From CAWJMD01 sp963700925 (GTDB lineage: Bacteria > Actinomycetota > Actinomycetes > Actinomycetales > CAWJMD01), in the NCBI GenBank assembly GCA_963700925.1, contig OY969553.1, forward strand, positions 2,790,001-2,854,000: a DNA stretch of 64,000 nt, read 5' to 3'. Positions 16,230-24,420 of the stretch are shown one piece after another. Both the position numbers and the translations under genes were made by a program. Under the pieces are notes generated by a model. It searched no databases. It was not told the origin of the DNA and saw only the letters and a program-made list of their open reading frames with translations. The first letter of the stretch is position 1; each line of letters begins with the position of its first letter.

Positions 16230-16723
16230 CTGGTGAAGGGGTCGAACTCGACGTGCCGGTTCTGGCGCCTGATGGCGTCCTCGATCAGGGCCCGCTTGTT
16301 CGGGTCGGTCTCCCGCTCCAGCGCCTGCACCAGCGTCTCCTGGAACGTCCCGGACGCGTCGATCGCGGGCGTTTCCGGCAGGGCGTGCATCTGGGGCATG
16401 GTCACGCCCTCGGAAATGACCGCGCCCCGGGGATTGAGCGAGACAACCTGGCCACCGGTGTGCGCGTTGGCGACGTAGTCCAGCGCGCCGTCCTGGTTCA
16501 CGTCCCATCCACTGGCGTCGAGCACGCCGTCCCGGTTCGCGTCGGTGACGACCCGGTCGCCCATGATCCCGTCGCGGTTCTCGTCGACCAGGTAGCTGTC
16601 CACCCGTCCGTCGAGGTCGGTGTCGTGAGCGCTGATGTCGACCAGGCCGTCGCCGCTCGTGTCGACGGTGCCGACATCGCCGACGCCGTCACCGTTGGTG
16701 TCGTGCCACGTGAACTCGGACAT
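16226..16723 (-). CDS. Protein with DxNxDG calcium-loop-like repeats (copy 1)
   Basis: The first 90 residues are seven to eight tandem units of about 12 residues built on D-x-N/D-x-D-G-x-x-D (DTNGDGVGDVG, DTDLDGRVDSY, DANRDGVLDAS, DVNQDGALDYV). They resemble calcium-binding dockerin or EF-hand loops. A C-terminal helical part ends in RRQNRHVEFDPFTR. No signal peptide is seen. The ATG at 16723 has a strong AGGAGG site 6 bases upstream, so it is chosen over an in-frame start at 16822. It is the first gene of the IniA-C39-GrpE-Hsp70-IniC operon. A close relative lies at 19920-20390. Confidence 0.78.
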   Translation of the reverse strand: MSEFTWHDTNGDGVGDVGTVDTSGDGLVDISAHDTDLDGRVDSYLVDENRDGIMGDRVVTDANRDGVLDASGWDVNQDGALDYVANAHTGGQVVSLNPRGAVISEGVTMPQMHALPETPAIDASGTFQETLVQALERETDPNKRALIEDAIRRQNRHVEFDPFTR

Positions 16724-16818
16724 CGCTGCCTCCTGCTGGGGTTTCTTGCTCCGACGTACGTGAGAGACCGGTAGGAGGGCAGATGTTCCCGTCCGCCTCG
16801 AACGACCCCGGATTTCAG

Positions 16819-17364
16819 TCATCTGTTCCGGTCATCACCTCCGTCTGCAGCCAGTGCCGCCGACACCGCGGCCCGCGCTCGGCTGAGCCGGCTCTTCACG
16901 GTCTGCACCCCGACGCCGGTGGCTGCGGCGATCTCCTCGTACGTGAGGTCGCCGTACTCCCGCAGGACCAGTGCGGCTCTGAAGGTCTCGGGAACCGTTG
17001 CGAGAGCGCGCTGAACACGGTCGACGTCGTCGTATCGGGCGGTGGCGTCGTCCACGACGAGCCAGATGTCGTCGACCTCAGACGGAGTCTCACGACGACG
17101 GCGGACGACGGCGAGGGAGGCGTTGGTGGCGATGCGGTAGAGCCAGGTGCTGAAGCGTGCGTCGTCGCGGAAGCGGCCGAGGTGCTGCCACCCGGCCGTG
17201 AGCGCGTCCTGGAGGGCGTCCTCGGCGTCGCCGTGGTTTCCGGTGATGCGCAGGCAGATCGACCAGAGCCGGGCTCGCGACGACTGCACGAGTGCCGCGA
17301 ACGCAACGTCGTCGCCGTCACGCGCGCGCGTCACCAGGACCCGCTCGTCGTCGACGGTGAGCAT
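16819..17364 (-). CDS. ECF-type sigma-70 family sigma factor (copy 1)
   Basis: This 181-residue protein has sigma region 2 (DAEDALQDALTAGWQHLGRF..FSTWLYRIATNASL) and region 4 (LVLREYGDLTYEEIAAATGV, then QTVKSRLSRAR), the normal layout of a group 4 sigma factor. The ATG at 17364 has a GAAGGGG site 10 bases upstream; a GTG 9 bases earlier is possible but badly spaced. The repeat-protein/IniA operon starts 95 bases downstream on the same strand. No anti-sigma gene is adjacent. It may direct transcription of this cluster, but I found no promoter pair that proves it. Confidence 0.88.
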   Translation of the reverse strand: MLTVDDERVLVTRARDGDDVAFAALVQSSRARLWSICLRITGNHGDAEDALQDALTAGWQHLGRFRDDARFSTWLYRIATNASLAVVRRRRETPSEVDDIWLVVDDATARYDDVDRVQRALATVPETFRAALVLREYGDLTYEEIAAATGVGVQTVKSRLSRARAAVSAALAADGGDDRNR

Positions 17365-17506
17365 GCGCGGCACGCCCCTTCTCGGCGCCGCGCCCCGGTG
17401 CGCGGGTCAGTGCTTGGCAGCGTACGTGCGACGTCACTCAGTGTCGTGAAGATCGCGGTGGTTGCTGCGATCAGGGGAACGGCACGAGCGGGCGAAGGGT
17501 GCAGTC

Positions 17507-17522
17507 CGGGGCGAATGCCCCG
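17507..17522 (-). terminator. Short hairpin between the 225-residue gene and the sigma gene
   Basis: CGGGGC and GCCCCG pair around a GAAT loop, 4 bases past the stop of the gene ending at 17526. The six-pair GC stem has no T-run. It marks a plausible transcript end in the 161-base spacer before the sigma gene. Nothing else is evident in that spacer. Confidence 0.35.
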
Positions 17523-17525
17523 AAC

Positions 17526-18203
17526 TCACACCCCGGCGGCGGGCTCCCTGCGTGCAGCCATGGCCATGTCGATGTCGGACGGCGAGACGCCCTGCCCGAC
17601 TGCCCACCTAGCCAGGATCAGCTGCATGCCATAGGCGTGCCAGAGGGAGCCGCTCACCCACTTCTCCTCGATGGCGAACTGGGCGGTGCGCTGCGCCGCC
17701 TCCATCGCGTCCTCGACTCCCCGGTCGCCTGCCAGCAGGTGCTGGAACAGCACGTCCATGGCCTCCGCCTCGCGACGCCTCCTGACCAACTCGCGGTTGC
17801 GGCCCCTGACCGCGGGGCTCGCCGCGGAGCTTCCCGCAGCCGCCGCGTTCGAGCCCCGGTCGCCACCGGATGCTCGCTTGTCTCGCGCCTGGCCACGCAG
17901 CTCGGCCATCCGCCGGCCGATGTCGGCCGACGTCACGTCGTGGTCGAGTGCCCACCGTGCGAGCAGCCACTGCGGACCGTTGACGGCCCAGACCCGACCG
18001 ACGACCCAGCCCTCTGCGGCCACGAAGCCGGCGGTCCGGCGGGCCGCCCGGATGCCGGCGTCCAGGTCGCCGGAGCTGCCGGCGTCGTGCTCCACCATCG
18101 CCTTCACGAGCTCGGCCTGGCGGCGCCCACGCTTCAGCACGTGCTGGTACACGGTGGCGACCTGCTGCTGCTCGTCGGTCAGTTCGGTCTGCGTGTCGGT
18201 CAT
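17526..18203 (-). CDS. Uncharacterised protein with an internal duplication
   Basis: I do not recognise this 225-residue protein. It contains two copies of a helical unit of about 65 residues. Each shows a QH(L/V)L start, then RRTAGFVAAEGWV or QRTAQFAIEEKWV, then GPQWLLARWAL or GMQLILARWAV, and ends VTSADI or VSPSDI. A charged linker (about residues 105-145) separates them. No membrane segment or catalytic motif is visible, so it may be a binding or scaffold protein. Its ATG overlaps the stop of the membrane Hsp70-3 gene (ATGA), making it a probable partner of that protein. Confidence 0.65.
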   Translation of the reverse strand: MTDTQTELTDEQQQVATVYQHVLKRGRRQAELVKAMVEHDAGSSGDLDAGIRAARRTAGFVAAEGWVVGRVWAVNGPQWLLARWALDHDVTSADIGRRMAELRGQARDKRASGGDRGSNAAAAGSSAASPAVRGRNRELVRRRREAEAMDVLFQHLLAGDRGVEDAMEAAQRTAQFAIEEKWVSGSLWHAYGMQLILARWAVGQGVSPSDIDMAMAARREPAAGV

Positions 18204-19879
18204 GGCCTCGTCCGTTCGTCGGGTTGGTGCTGGTCAGTTGCCGTTCCTGTCGTCGTGCCCACCGCGCGCGGCCGGCCGCGTGCTCGCATCAGGCTCACCA
18301 GTAGCCAGACTCCGCCGAGCACGGCCCCGACGAGGCTGAGCGACATCGGGAACACGAAGCCGTCCTCAACGCTCCAGCCGATGCGGAAAACCATCGTCGG
18401 TGCGAGGTAGACGTTCAGCACGCAGACCGCGGCGAGGCCCACGCCGCACCCGATGCGCAGGGCCCGGCCCCGTGCCAACGTCATCCCCGCCGTGAAGGCG
18501 GCGAGGGCCACGAAGACGATCAGCAAGGACCAGCCGTCCTCGTCATCAACCGGGATCAGCCGCAGGGACGTTCCCAGACCCAGCACTACAGCGGCCGCGA
18601 TCAGCACCACCGGCGCGGAGAACCGCGGCCGTTGCGTCGGCCGGTCGCGGGGGACGGAGACCGGCGCGGCAACGGTGGGGCCGGGCAGGACTGGGGCGGT
18701 GAAGCTGGAGCCGAGATCGGGGACGGGGTCCGGCATGACAGCGGCGGGCGGTGTGACGGCCGCGGCAGGTGGCGGTGGCCACGCGGCCGGCCCGGTCTGC
18801 GCCCCAGTGGCGTGCAGCGCGCCGAGAGCGGTGATCGTCTTGGGGTCGTCGAAGGTGGCGGGCGTCAGACCCAGCTCCGTGGCCAGCAGCCGGGAGACCA
18901 GGGGGATGAACGACGAGCCGCCGACCAGGTAGAGGGCACCGAGCTGGTCGGACGTGGTTCCGGCGGCGCGCAGGGCGGCCTGGGCTGCGGACAGGGACGG
19001 GGCGATGTCAGGGGTGATCGCGGCCTCGAACTCGTCGCGGGTGAGGGTGACCATTGCGGTCTCGTCGCCGATCCCGACGGCGACGTCGGCGGTCTGCTCC
19101 TCCGACAGCGTGTGCTTCGCGCGGCGCACCTCGTCGTGCAGCGTCCGTCGGCGCCCAGCGGCGTCCCGTTCGTCGAAGCGCGTCCACAGGTCGGCTCGCC
19201 CGCGGGCGGTCAGGGCCTGGCTGACCAGGGCCAGGAGCCGCTGGTCGAAGACCTCACCACCGAGGGGGTCGACACCGTGGACCGCGTCGATCACGAACCC
19301 GCCGTCCTGCCGATGCATCACGGCGATGTCGACGGTGCCGCCGCCGATGTCGTAGACGGCAAGGGGCCCCTGCGGCACGTGACCGTCGTGCTGAGCGGCG
19401 TAGTACGCGGCTGCTGCGACGGGCTCCGGGATCAGGACCGGTGCGGGCAGCCCAGCGAGTGCGGCTGCCTGCACCAGCACCTCGACCCTGTGCCCCGCCC
19501 AGGCGGCGGGGTGGGTCAACCGCAGCTCGCTCGGACGGGTGTCGTCGAACTGCCGACCGGCTCGGGAGGCGGCTCCGACGAGCACGGCGGCGACGAGCTC
19601 GATGTCGCTGAGACTCCTTCCGCCGAGCAGCAGCTGCCCTTCCCCGACACGGCTCTTCGGGTTCGGTTCGTACGCATCCGCGGGAGCGGCAGCCGCGCTG
19701 TTGCGGGCTACCTCGCCCACCACCAGCCGGCCGTCACGGTGGGCGAGGACTCCTGACGGCATCTCGGTCGACGCCGACGCCAGCTTGATCGCTCGCGCTC
19801 GCTGGGGTTCCCCCGATCGGCAGGCGGCCGCCGCTGTGTTGGACGTACCGAAGTCCACCGCCAGTACCCAGTGAGCCAT
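18200..19879 (-). CDS. Polytopic membrane Hsp70 ATPase (Hsp70-3)
   Basis: This 559-residue protein joins an Hsp70 ATPase domain to four membrane helices. The ATPase domain (about residues 1-350) has DFGTSNTAAAAC, YDIGGGTVDIAVM, EPVAAAAYYA and YLVGGSSFIPLV. A Pro/Ala-rich linker follows (about 355-420), then helices near VVLIAAAVVLGLG, LLIVFVALAAFTAGM, IGCGVGLAAVCVLNV and LSLVGAVLGGVWLLVSL. The C-terminus is a charged tail. There is no substrate-binding domain, so it is not a classical chaperone. With four helices both ends should be cytoplasmic. It overlaps the downstream 225-residue gene by 4 bases. Confidence 0.85.
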   Translation of the reverse strand: MAHWVLAVDFGTSNTAAAACRSGEPQRARAIKLASASTEMPSGVLAHRDGRLVVGEVARNSAAAAPADAYEPNPKSRVGEGQLLLGGRSLSDIELVAAVLVGAASRAGRQFDDTRPSELRLTHPAAWAGHRVEVLVQAAALAGLPAPVLIPEPVAAAAYYAAQHDGHVPQGPLAVYDIGGGTVDIAVMHRQDGGFVIDAVHGVDPLGGEVFDQRLLALVSQALTARGRADLWTRFDERDAAGRRRTLHDEVRRAKHTLSEEQTADVAVGIGDETAMVTLTRDEFEAAITPDIAPSLSAAQAALRAAGTTSDQLGALYLVGGSSFIPLVSRLLATELGLTPATFDDPKTITALGALHATGAQTGPAAWPPPPAAAVTPPAAVMPDPVPDLGSSFTAPVLPGPTVAAPVSVPRDRPTQRPRFSAPVVLIAAAVVLGLGTSLRLIPVDDEDGWSLLIVFVALAAFTAGMTLARGRALRIGCGVGLAAVCVLNVYLAPTMVFRIGWSVEDGFVFPMSLSLVGAVLGGVWLLVSLMRARGRPRAVGTTTGTATDQHQPDERTRP

Positions 19880-19919
19880 CAGGTGCCTCGCTTCCCGACC
19901 GGTCGCCCGTCTCCGCCGC

Positions 19920-20390
19920 TCACCAGTAGTAGGTGTACGGGGTGGACCAGGCGCCCGAGGTCCGGTGGATCGCGTCGATGGTCCGCAGCAGCGTGACGTC
20001 GTCGACCGAGGTGCCCACTCCCAGCAGGCCGGTCAGGTTGTCGATCGGGCTGTTGCCGGTGCTGGGGCCGATGGCGTAGGTCGTGGACGAGGCAACCCCG
20101 GTCGCGACCGCCTGGCCACCCGTGGACGCGTCGGCGTAGTAGTCGAACGCGCCGTCCGCGTTGGTGTCCCAGCCCGTGGCGTCCAGGTAGCCGTCCAGGT
20201 TGGTGTCGGCGGTGGTGACGTCGATGACCCCGTCAGCGTTGCTGTCGAAGGCATAGCCCTCGACGTACCCGTCGAAGTTCTGGTCGAGCGCCATCGCGTC
20301 GACGTAACCATCGGCGTTCATGTCGTACGTCCCGACGTCGCCCACGCCGTCGGCGTTGGTGTCGGTCCAGTAGAAACCGCTGAGGTCCAT
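19920..20390 (-). CDS. Protein with DxNxDG calcium-loop-like repeats (copy 2)
   Basis: The 156-residue product begins with about eight units on the D-x-N-x-D-G pattern (DTNADGVGDVG, DQNFDGYVEGY, DSNADGVIDVT, DTNLDGYLDAT, DTNADGAFDYY), followed by a Ser/Thr/Gly-rich C-terminal part ending in YTYYW. It shares the opening unit TDTNADGVGDVGTYD-like with the protein at 16226-16723 and is clearly its paralogue. AAGGAG lies just upstream of the ATG. No signal peptide is visible. It sits between two membrane Hsp70 genes in the same orientation. Confidence 0.75.
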   Translation of the reverse strand: MDLSGFYWTDTNADGVGDVGTYDMNADGYVDAMALDQNFDGYVEGYAFDSNADGVIDVTTADTNLDGYLDATGWDTNADGAFDYYADASTGGQAVATGVASSTTYAIGPSTGNSPIDNLTGLLGVGTSVDDVTLLRTIDAIHRTSGAWSTPYTYYW

Positions 20391-20495
20391 GACATCTCCT
20401 TGGGTCGGGCACCCGGCGGGTGGTGGGCGGTTGCCCGGTGCCGTGTGCTTGTAGTGATTGGATGCCGCCGATGGGCCAGGTTGTTCCCGGTCCGA

Positions 20496-22325
20496 TCAGT
20501 TGTCGTACGACACGTCCAGGTACACCTCCGGCCGGGTCTCCCAGATTTCCAGCGCAGCGTCCCCTGAGTCGACGGATGCCGTGAACAGGCCACTGACGAG
20601 CAGGCTGTCGTCCGTCCACAGAGCCGCGTGGCCCCCCTGGACCTGCCAGATGACCAGCCGCCCCTGATCGGCTCCATCGGGCGACTTCCACCGGTCGTCG
20701 TGGGTGATGAAGCCCTCCGCATCGGTGGTCGTCGAGGTGACGAAGGCCGACAGCGAATCGGCGTCCTCCCAGTCGTGGAAGGCCGCCGTGAGGTCGCCGA
20801 AGTCGCAGTCGAACGTCTGTAGGGCGTTGAAGGAGAACGTGTTCGTGCTGTCGGTGCACGTGCCGTAGTTGTCGATCCCGGGGAACACCTCTTTCAGGAA
20901 GACCTCGTCGGTCGAGGTCGAGCTGGACGACGAAGAGCTCGACGACGAGCTCGACGAAGACGAGCTGGACGAAGACGTGCTCGACGACGACGTGCTGGAC
21001 GAAGACGTCGTCGAGGTAGTCGTGTCGCCGGCGGATCCCGTCCCGTCGGCGAGGGACGCGGCGATCACAACGGCCAGCACGGCGGCGGCACCGACTCCGG
21101 CTACCGAGGCGATCACCAGGCGCCGCCGGATACGCCGGCCGGGGTCGGGTTGGGCCGGGACGGCAGCGGGCACGGGCGACGGCTGACGGGGCGGCAGCTG
21201 TGGAGGTGGCGGCTGCTGAGGCGGGATCTCGGGAGGCTGCGGCGCCGTGTGGTGCATCGCGTGCAGCGCACCCAGAGCAGTGACCGTCTTGGGGTCGTCG
21301 AACCCGGCGGGCGTGATGCCGATGTGCTGAGTCAGCAACCGCGAGACCAGTGGGATGAACGACGAGCCGCCGGTCAGGTACAGACGCCCGAGCTCGGACG
21401 CGGAGACGCCTGCCGTGTCGAGGGCCCGACGGGTGACCGTGATCGAGCGCATCAGGTCGTCGAGGATGCGGGCCTCGAACTCGTCACGCGTGATCGTGAC
21501 CACCGCGGACTCGTCACCGACCTGCACGACGACCTCGGCGCTGCTCTCCTCCGACAGCGTGTGCTTGGCGCGCCGGACCTCGTCGGCGAGGGTCCGCCGC
21601 GCTCCGAGTCCCGAGGGACCACGCAGGCGCTCAGCCATGGCGCCCGCCCGGCGGTCAGTCAGCGAGCCCTCGACCATCTCCATCAGGCGAAGGTCGAACA
21701 GGTCGCCGCCGAGCGGGTCGACCATGTCGGTCGCGAGCACCGTGAAACCGCCCGCGGCCGGCCTCATCACGGCGATGTCGAACGTGCCGCCGCCGAGGTC
21801 GTACACCGCGAACGGCTCAGCAGTCTGCGCGCCGTGGTGCTCCGCGGCGTAGTACGAGGCGGCGGCCACCGGCTCGGGAACCAGCATCGGTGCCGGCAGC
21901 CCAGCCGCAACGGCCGCGTCGACGAGCACCTGTGTCCGCCACTGCGCCCAGGCTGCCGGGTGGCTCAGGACGAGGTTCGCCACGAGCGCGCCGTCGAACT
22001 GTCGGGCCGCCCGCTGGGCCGCGGTGGACAGGACGGCCGCGACGAGGTCGACGACCCTGACCGTTCTCCCGGCGAGCAGGATGTCCTGCTCGCCGATGCG
22101 CCGCTTCGGTGCCGGTTCGTAGGCGTCCGGCGAACGGGCGTGAGCCGTGTTGTGCGCGATCTCTCCGGCGACGAGGCGGTCTGCGTCGAGCAGGACGCCG
22201 GACGGCATCTCCGTCGATGCCGCCGAGAGCTTGACGGCCCTGGCGCGGTCGGGCCGGTCGACGGGGCAAGCGGCGGCGGCCGTGTTCGACGTGCCGAAGT
22301 CGACGGCCAGCGCCCATTCCGGCAT
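20496..22325 (-). CDS. Hsp70 ATPase with membrane helix and extracellular domain (Hsp70-4)
   Basis: This 609-residue protein has the plan of a receptor. Residues 1 to about 350 are an Hsp70 ATPase domain (DFGTSNTAAAAC, YDLGGGTFDIAVM, YLTGGSSFIPLV). A Pro-rich linker is followed by RRIRRR and one membrane helix (LVIASVAGVGAAAVLAVVIA), a Ser/Thr stalk of about 45 residues, and a C-terminal domain of about 130 residues with two Cys (YGTCTDS, TFDCDFGD). By the positive-inside rule the ATPase is cytoplasmic and the C-domain is outside. The C-domain recalls small two-Cys domains on actinobacterial Ser/Thr kinases (weak, by eye). The start 5 bases after the IniA-2 stop couples the two genes. Confidence 0.85.
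   Translation of the reverse strand: MPEWALAVDFGTSNTAAAACPVDRPDRARAVKLSAASTEMPSGVLLDADRLVAGEIAHNTAHARSPDAYEPAPKRRIGEQDILLAGRTVRVVDLVAAVLSTAAQRAARQFDGALVANLVLSHPAAWAQWRTQVLVDAAVAAGLPAPMLVPEPVAAASYYAAEHHGAQTAEPFAVYDLGGGTFDIAVMRPAAGGFTVLATDMVDPLGGDLFDLRLMEMVEGSLTDRRAGAMAERLRGPSGLGARRTLADEVRRAKHTLSEESSAEVVVQVGDESAVVTITRDEFEARILDDLMRSITVTRRALDTAGVSASELGRLYLTGGSSFIPLVSRLLTQHIGITPAGFDDPKTVTALGALHAMHHTAPQPPEIPPQQPPPPQLPPRQPSPVPAAVPAQPDPGRRIRRRLVIASVAGVGAAAVLAVVIAASLADGTGSAGDTTTSTTSSSSTSSSSTSSSSSSSSSSSSSSSSSSSTSTDEVFLKEVFPGIDNYGTCTDSTNTFSFNALQTFDCDFGDLTAAFHDWEDADSLSAFVTSTTTDAEGFITHDDRWKSPDGADQGRLVIWQVQGGHAALWTDDSLLVSGLFTASVDSGDAALEIWETRPEVYLDVSYDN
20920..21025 (-). repeat. Low-complexity tract coding the Ser/Thr stalk of Hsp70-4
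   Basis: The region is a run of imperfect trinucleotide and hexanucleotide repeats (GACGAC, GAGCTC, GACGAA on the plus strand) that encodes about 35 Ser with some Thr on the minus strand. Codon use alternates AGC, TCG, TCC and TCT, so it is not a pure microsatellite, but it is prone to length change. Confidence 0.7.
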
Positions 22326-22330
22326 CCCGG

Positions 22331-24286
22331 TTACCAGTCGTTCCGAGGTCGCGAGGTGACTCCCTGGCGTCGGGTGTCGACGGCCGGCTCCGGTCGCGGA
22401 GTGACCGGGGGCGGGTGCGCGGCGTCGCGCTCCAGCCACGCCTCGAGCTCGGCGCGGGCCGCCGCCGCGGACTTGAGCTGCCGTCCGAGCGCCTGCGCCT
22501 TCTTCAGCCGCTCCATCGGTGCCGAGCGGGCCGCCTGGCGGGCGTCCTCGATGACGGTGCTCAGCTGTGCCTCGCGCTCGGCGAGGTGGTCGCGCATCGC
22601 CTGCAGGAGGCTCGGTCGCAGCTCGTGCGCGACTGCGTCGGCCCGCCCCAGGACGTCGCCGCGCAGCCGCCCGACCGTCTTGGTGACGTGCTCGGTCAGC
22701 TGCCGTCGTGCCACATCCCCCTTCTGGCGCTGGTGCGTCGTGAACGTCAACGCGAGGGCCGTCGCCGCGGCCACCGGGATGAGGAACGGTCCGAGGGTGG
22801 CGCCGACGACCATCCCGACCACGTTCGCCGCCCCGAATCCCATGAAGGCGTTGCGGACGACATGCTCGCCAACCCGCTGGGCCGGAGCCGCCGTCGGGTC
22901 GTAGGGCACGTCGCCGCCGGTCGCCGTGTCCTGGACGACGGCCAGGATGTGGTTCACCAGAGCCGGTGTCCGGACGGCGTCCTCCTCCAGCAGGTCGGCG
23001 ACGTGGCGGCCGACCTCGTCCAGGTAGCCGCCCATCAGCCGCGTCGTGCTGTCCTCGAGCTTGGCGGCCAGCTCCCCGCAGGCGGCGACGATCTGCTGCT
23101 GGTCGCGCAGCTGACGGTCCGGCAGGGCCGCGACGCGGCGCCGCCACGCGCTGTCCGTCTCGATGACCTCCTTCTCGAGGTCCTGCACCAGCGACCGCCG
23201 CGCACGGCTCATCGCGAGCTGGAAGTGCTCGCCCCACTGCTGCTGGCGGCGGCGGAGGCTCTGCAGGGCCTCCTGCTCGGCCGTGGCCTGACTGCCCGCG
23301 GCCTCTGCGTCGTTGACGGCAGCCACCCGCTCCGCCAGATCGTCCTCGACGGTGCGCAGCACGGTTGCGGTGGCCCTGACCGCGTTGGCGGTCGACAGCC
23401 GGCCGGCGCGGGCGGCGACGCTCCCACCCAGCGCCGAAACCAGCTCGGACACCCGTGACTCGTCGTGCAGCGCCTGTGACACCTCGGGGTCGTCCACCCG
23501 CAACGCCTCGAGCGCGAGCTCGCCGGACACACCGACCATCGGCGCGGCGGTGAAACGCGGTGCGTGCTGGGCGAGCAGCTGCCGGTTGCGGTCCAGCACC
23601 GACTGCCACGACACCGGGTGCTTGTCGATCTTGGTCAGCGCGAACACCACCGTGTCGACGCTCTCCGCGGCCTGCTCGAGGAACGCCTTCTCCGGCGCCG
23701 TGAGCTCCTGGCCGGCATCGGTGACGAAGAGGAGAGCGGTGGCCTGCCTCGCCATCCGCAGTGCCAGCTGCCCGTGCCCGGCCACCAGCCCGCTGACTCC
23801 CGGGGTGTCCATCAGCACCAGGTCGAGCGGACCCGGCCGGGCCGGTCGCACCGTCGCTCCCACCACGCCGCGGGACTCGGTCACGTGCTTGCCGGAGACG
23901 GTCACCCAGTCGGCGAGGGTGCCCGCGGGCACGTCCTCGTGCGACCGGTCGGCGAAGTGGATGCGTGCCGCGCCCGGCGCCAGGTCGGAGGAGTCTTCGT
24001 GCGGGGAACCAGGCCGCGACGTAGCCGGCAGGTACGCCACGTACGCGGCGGTCGTGAGGTCTGCGCCGACGGGAGCCAGGTCGGCGGCACCCAGCAACGC
24101 GTTGACGAGGGAGCTCTTGCCGCGCTTGGCCTCGCCGACGACCACGACGGTCGGCACCGCCTGTGCCTCGGCGTCCAGCCGCGCCCGGATCGCGGCCGCG
24201 CCGTCTCCGTGCCCGTGATCGGCCAGCAGCGTCCAGGCCTCGTCGAGGAGGCGCAGGGTGACACGGTCCGCTGTCGCGTCGCCCAT
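22331..24286 (-). CDS. IniA-like dynamin-family GTPase (copy 2)
   Basis: The 651-residue protein has the IniA plan: GEAKRGKSS P-loop (about residues 51-59), DTPGVSGL as G3, TKID as G4 and the LLFVTDAGQELTAPEKAFL stretch. Coiled-coil arms follow, then a hydrophobic segment near VVGMVVGATLGPFLIPVAAA and a helical C-terminal stalk with a Pro-rich tail. The ATG at 24286 has GGAGGG about 7 bases upstream and is preferred to an in-frame ATG at 24397. The gene is read away from the IniC-like gene at 24421 and leads the operon IniA-2, Hsp70-4, repeat protein, Hsp70-3, 225-residue protein. Confidence 0.85.
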   Translation of the reverse strand: MGDATADRVTLRLLDEAWTLLADHGHGDGAAAIRARLDAEAQAVPTVVVVGEAKRGKSSLVNALLGAADLAPVGADLTTAAYVAYLPATSRPGSPHEDSSDLAPGAARIHFADRSHEDVPAGTLADWVTVSGKHVTESRGVVGATVRPARPGPLDLVLMDTPGVSGLVAGHGQLALRMARQATALLFVTDAGQELTAPEKAFLEQAAESVDTVVFALTKIDKHPVSWQSVLDRNRQLLAQHAPRFTAAPMVGVSGELALEALRVDDPEVSQALHDESRVSELVSALGGSVAARAGRLSTANAVRATATVLRTVEDDLAERVAAVNDAEAAGSQATAEQEALQSLRRRQQQWGEHFQLAMSRARRSLVQDLEKEVIETDSAWRRRVAALPDRQLRDQQQIVAACGELAAKLEDSTTRLMGGYLDEVGRHVADLLEEDAVRTPALVNHILAVVQDTATGGDVPYDPTAAPAQRVGEHVVRNAFMGFGAANVVGMVVGATLGPFLIPVAAATALALTFTTHQRQKGDVARRQLTEHVTKTVGRLRGDVLGRADAVAHELRPSLLQAMRDHLAEREAQLSTVIEDARQAARSAPMERLKKAQALGRQLKSAAAARAELEAWLERDAAHPPPVTPRPEPAVDTRRQGVTSRPRNDW

Positions 24287-24407
24287 GACCACCCTCCAGA
24301 CGTGCGGCCGCGAGCACGAGCCGGTGCGGCACCAGTCCGGCCGCGACCGCAGCCAGTTGAGCACCGGCCCGGCCGCGCTGTCCCGCGAATGGGCCATCTG
24401 GGCACCC

Positions 24408-24413
24408 TAGGAT
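24408..24413 (+). promoter_or_regulatory. Candidate -10 element for a leaderless IniC-2 transcript
   Basis: TAGGAT ends 7 bases before the ATG at 24421, which would place transcription start at the first codon. No good -35 hexamer is visible. The 134-base divergent spacer between IniA-2 and IniC-2 holds nothing else I can name. Confidence 0.35.
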
Positions 24414-24420
24414 CGCCAGC

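Noticed and set aside
12268..20390. An IniB-like gene beside the IniA/IniC genes
   Set aside because: IniB is Gly/Ala-rich with a characteristic N-terminus. The acidic and DxNxDG repeat proteins do not resemble it enough to be called IniB.
20920..21025. Frameshift or sequencing artefact in the poly-Ser tract
   Set aside because: The frame stays open on both sides and the stalk makes sense between a membrane helix and an extracellular domain.
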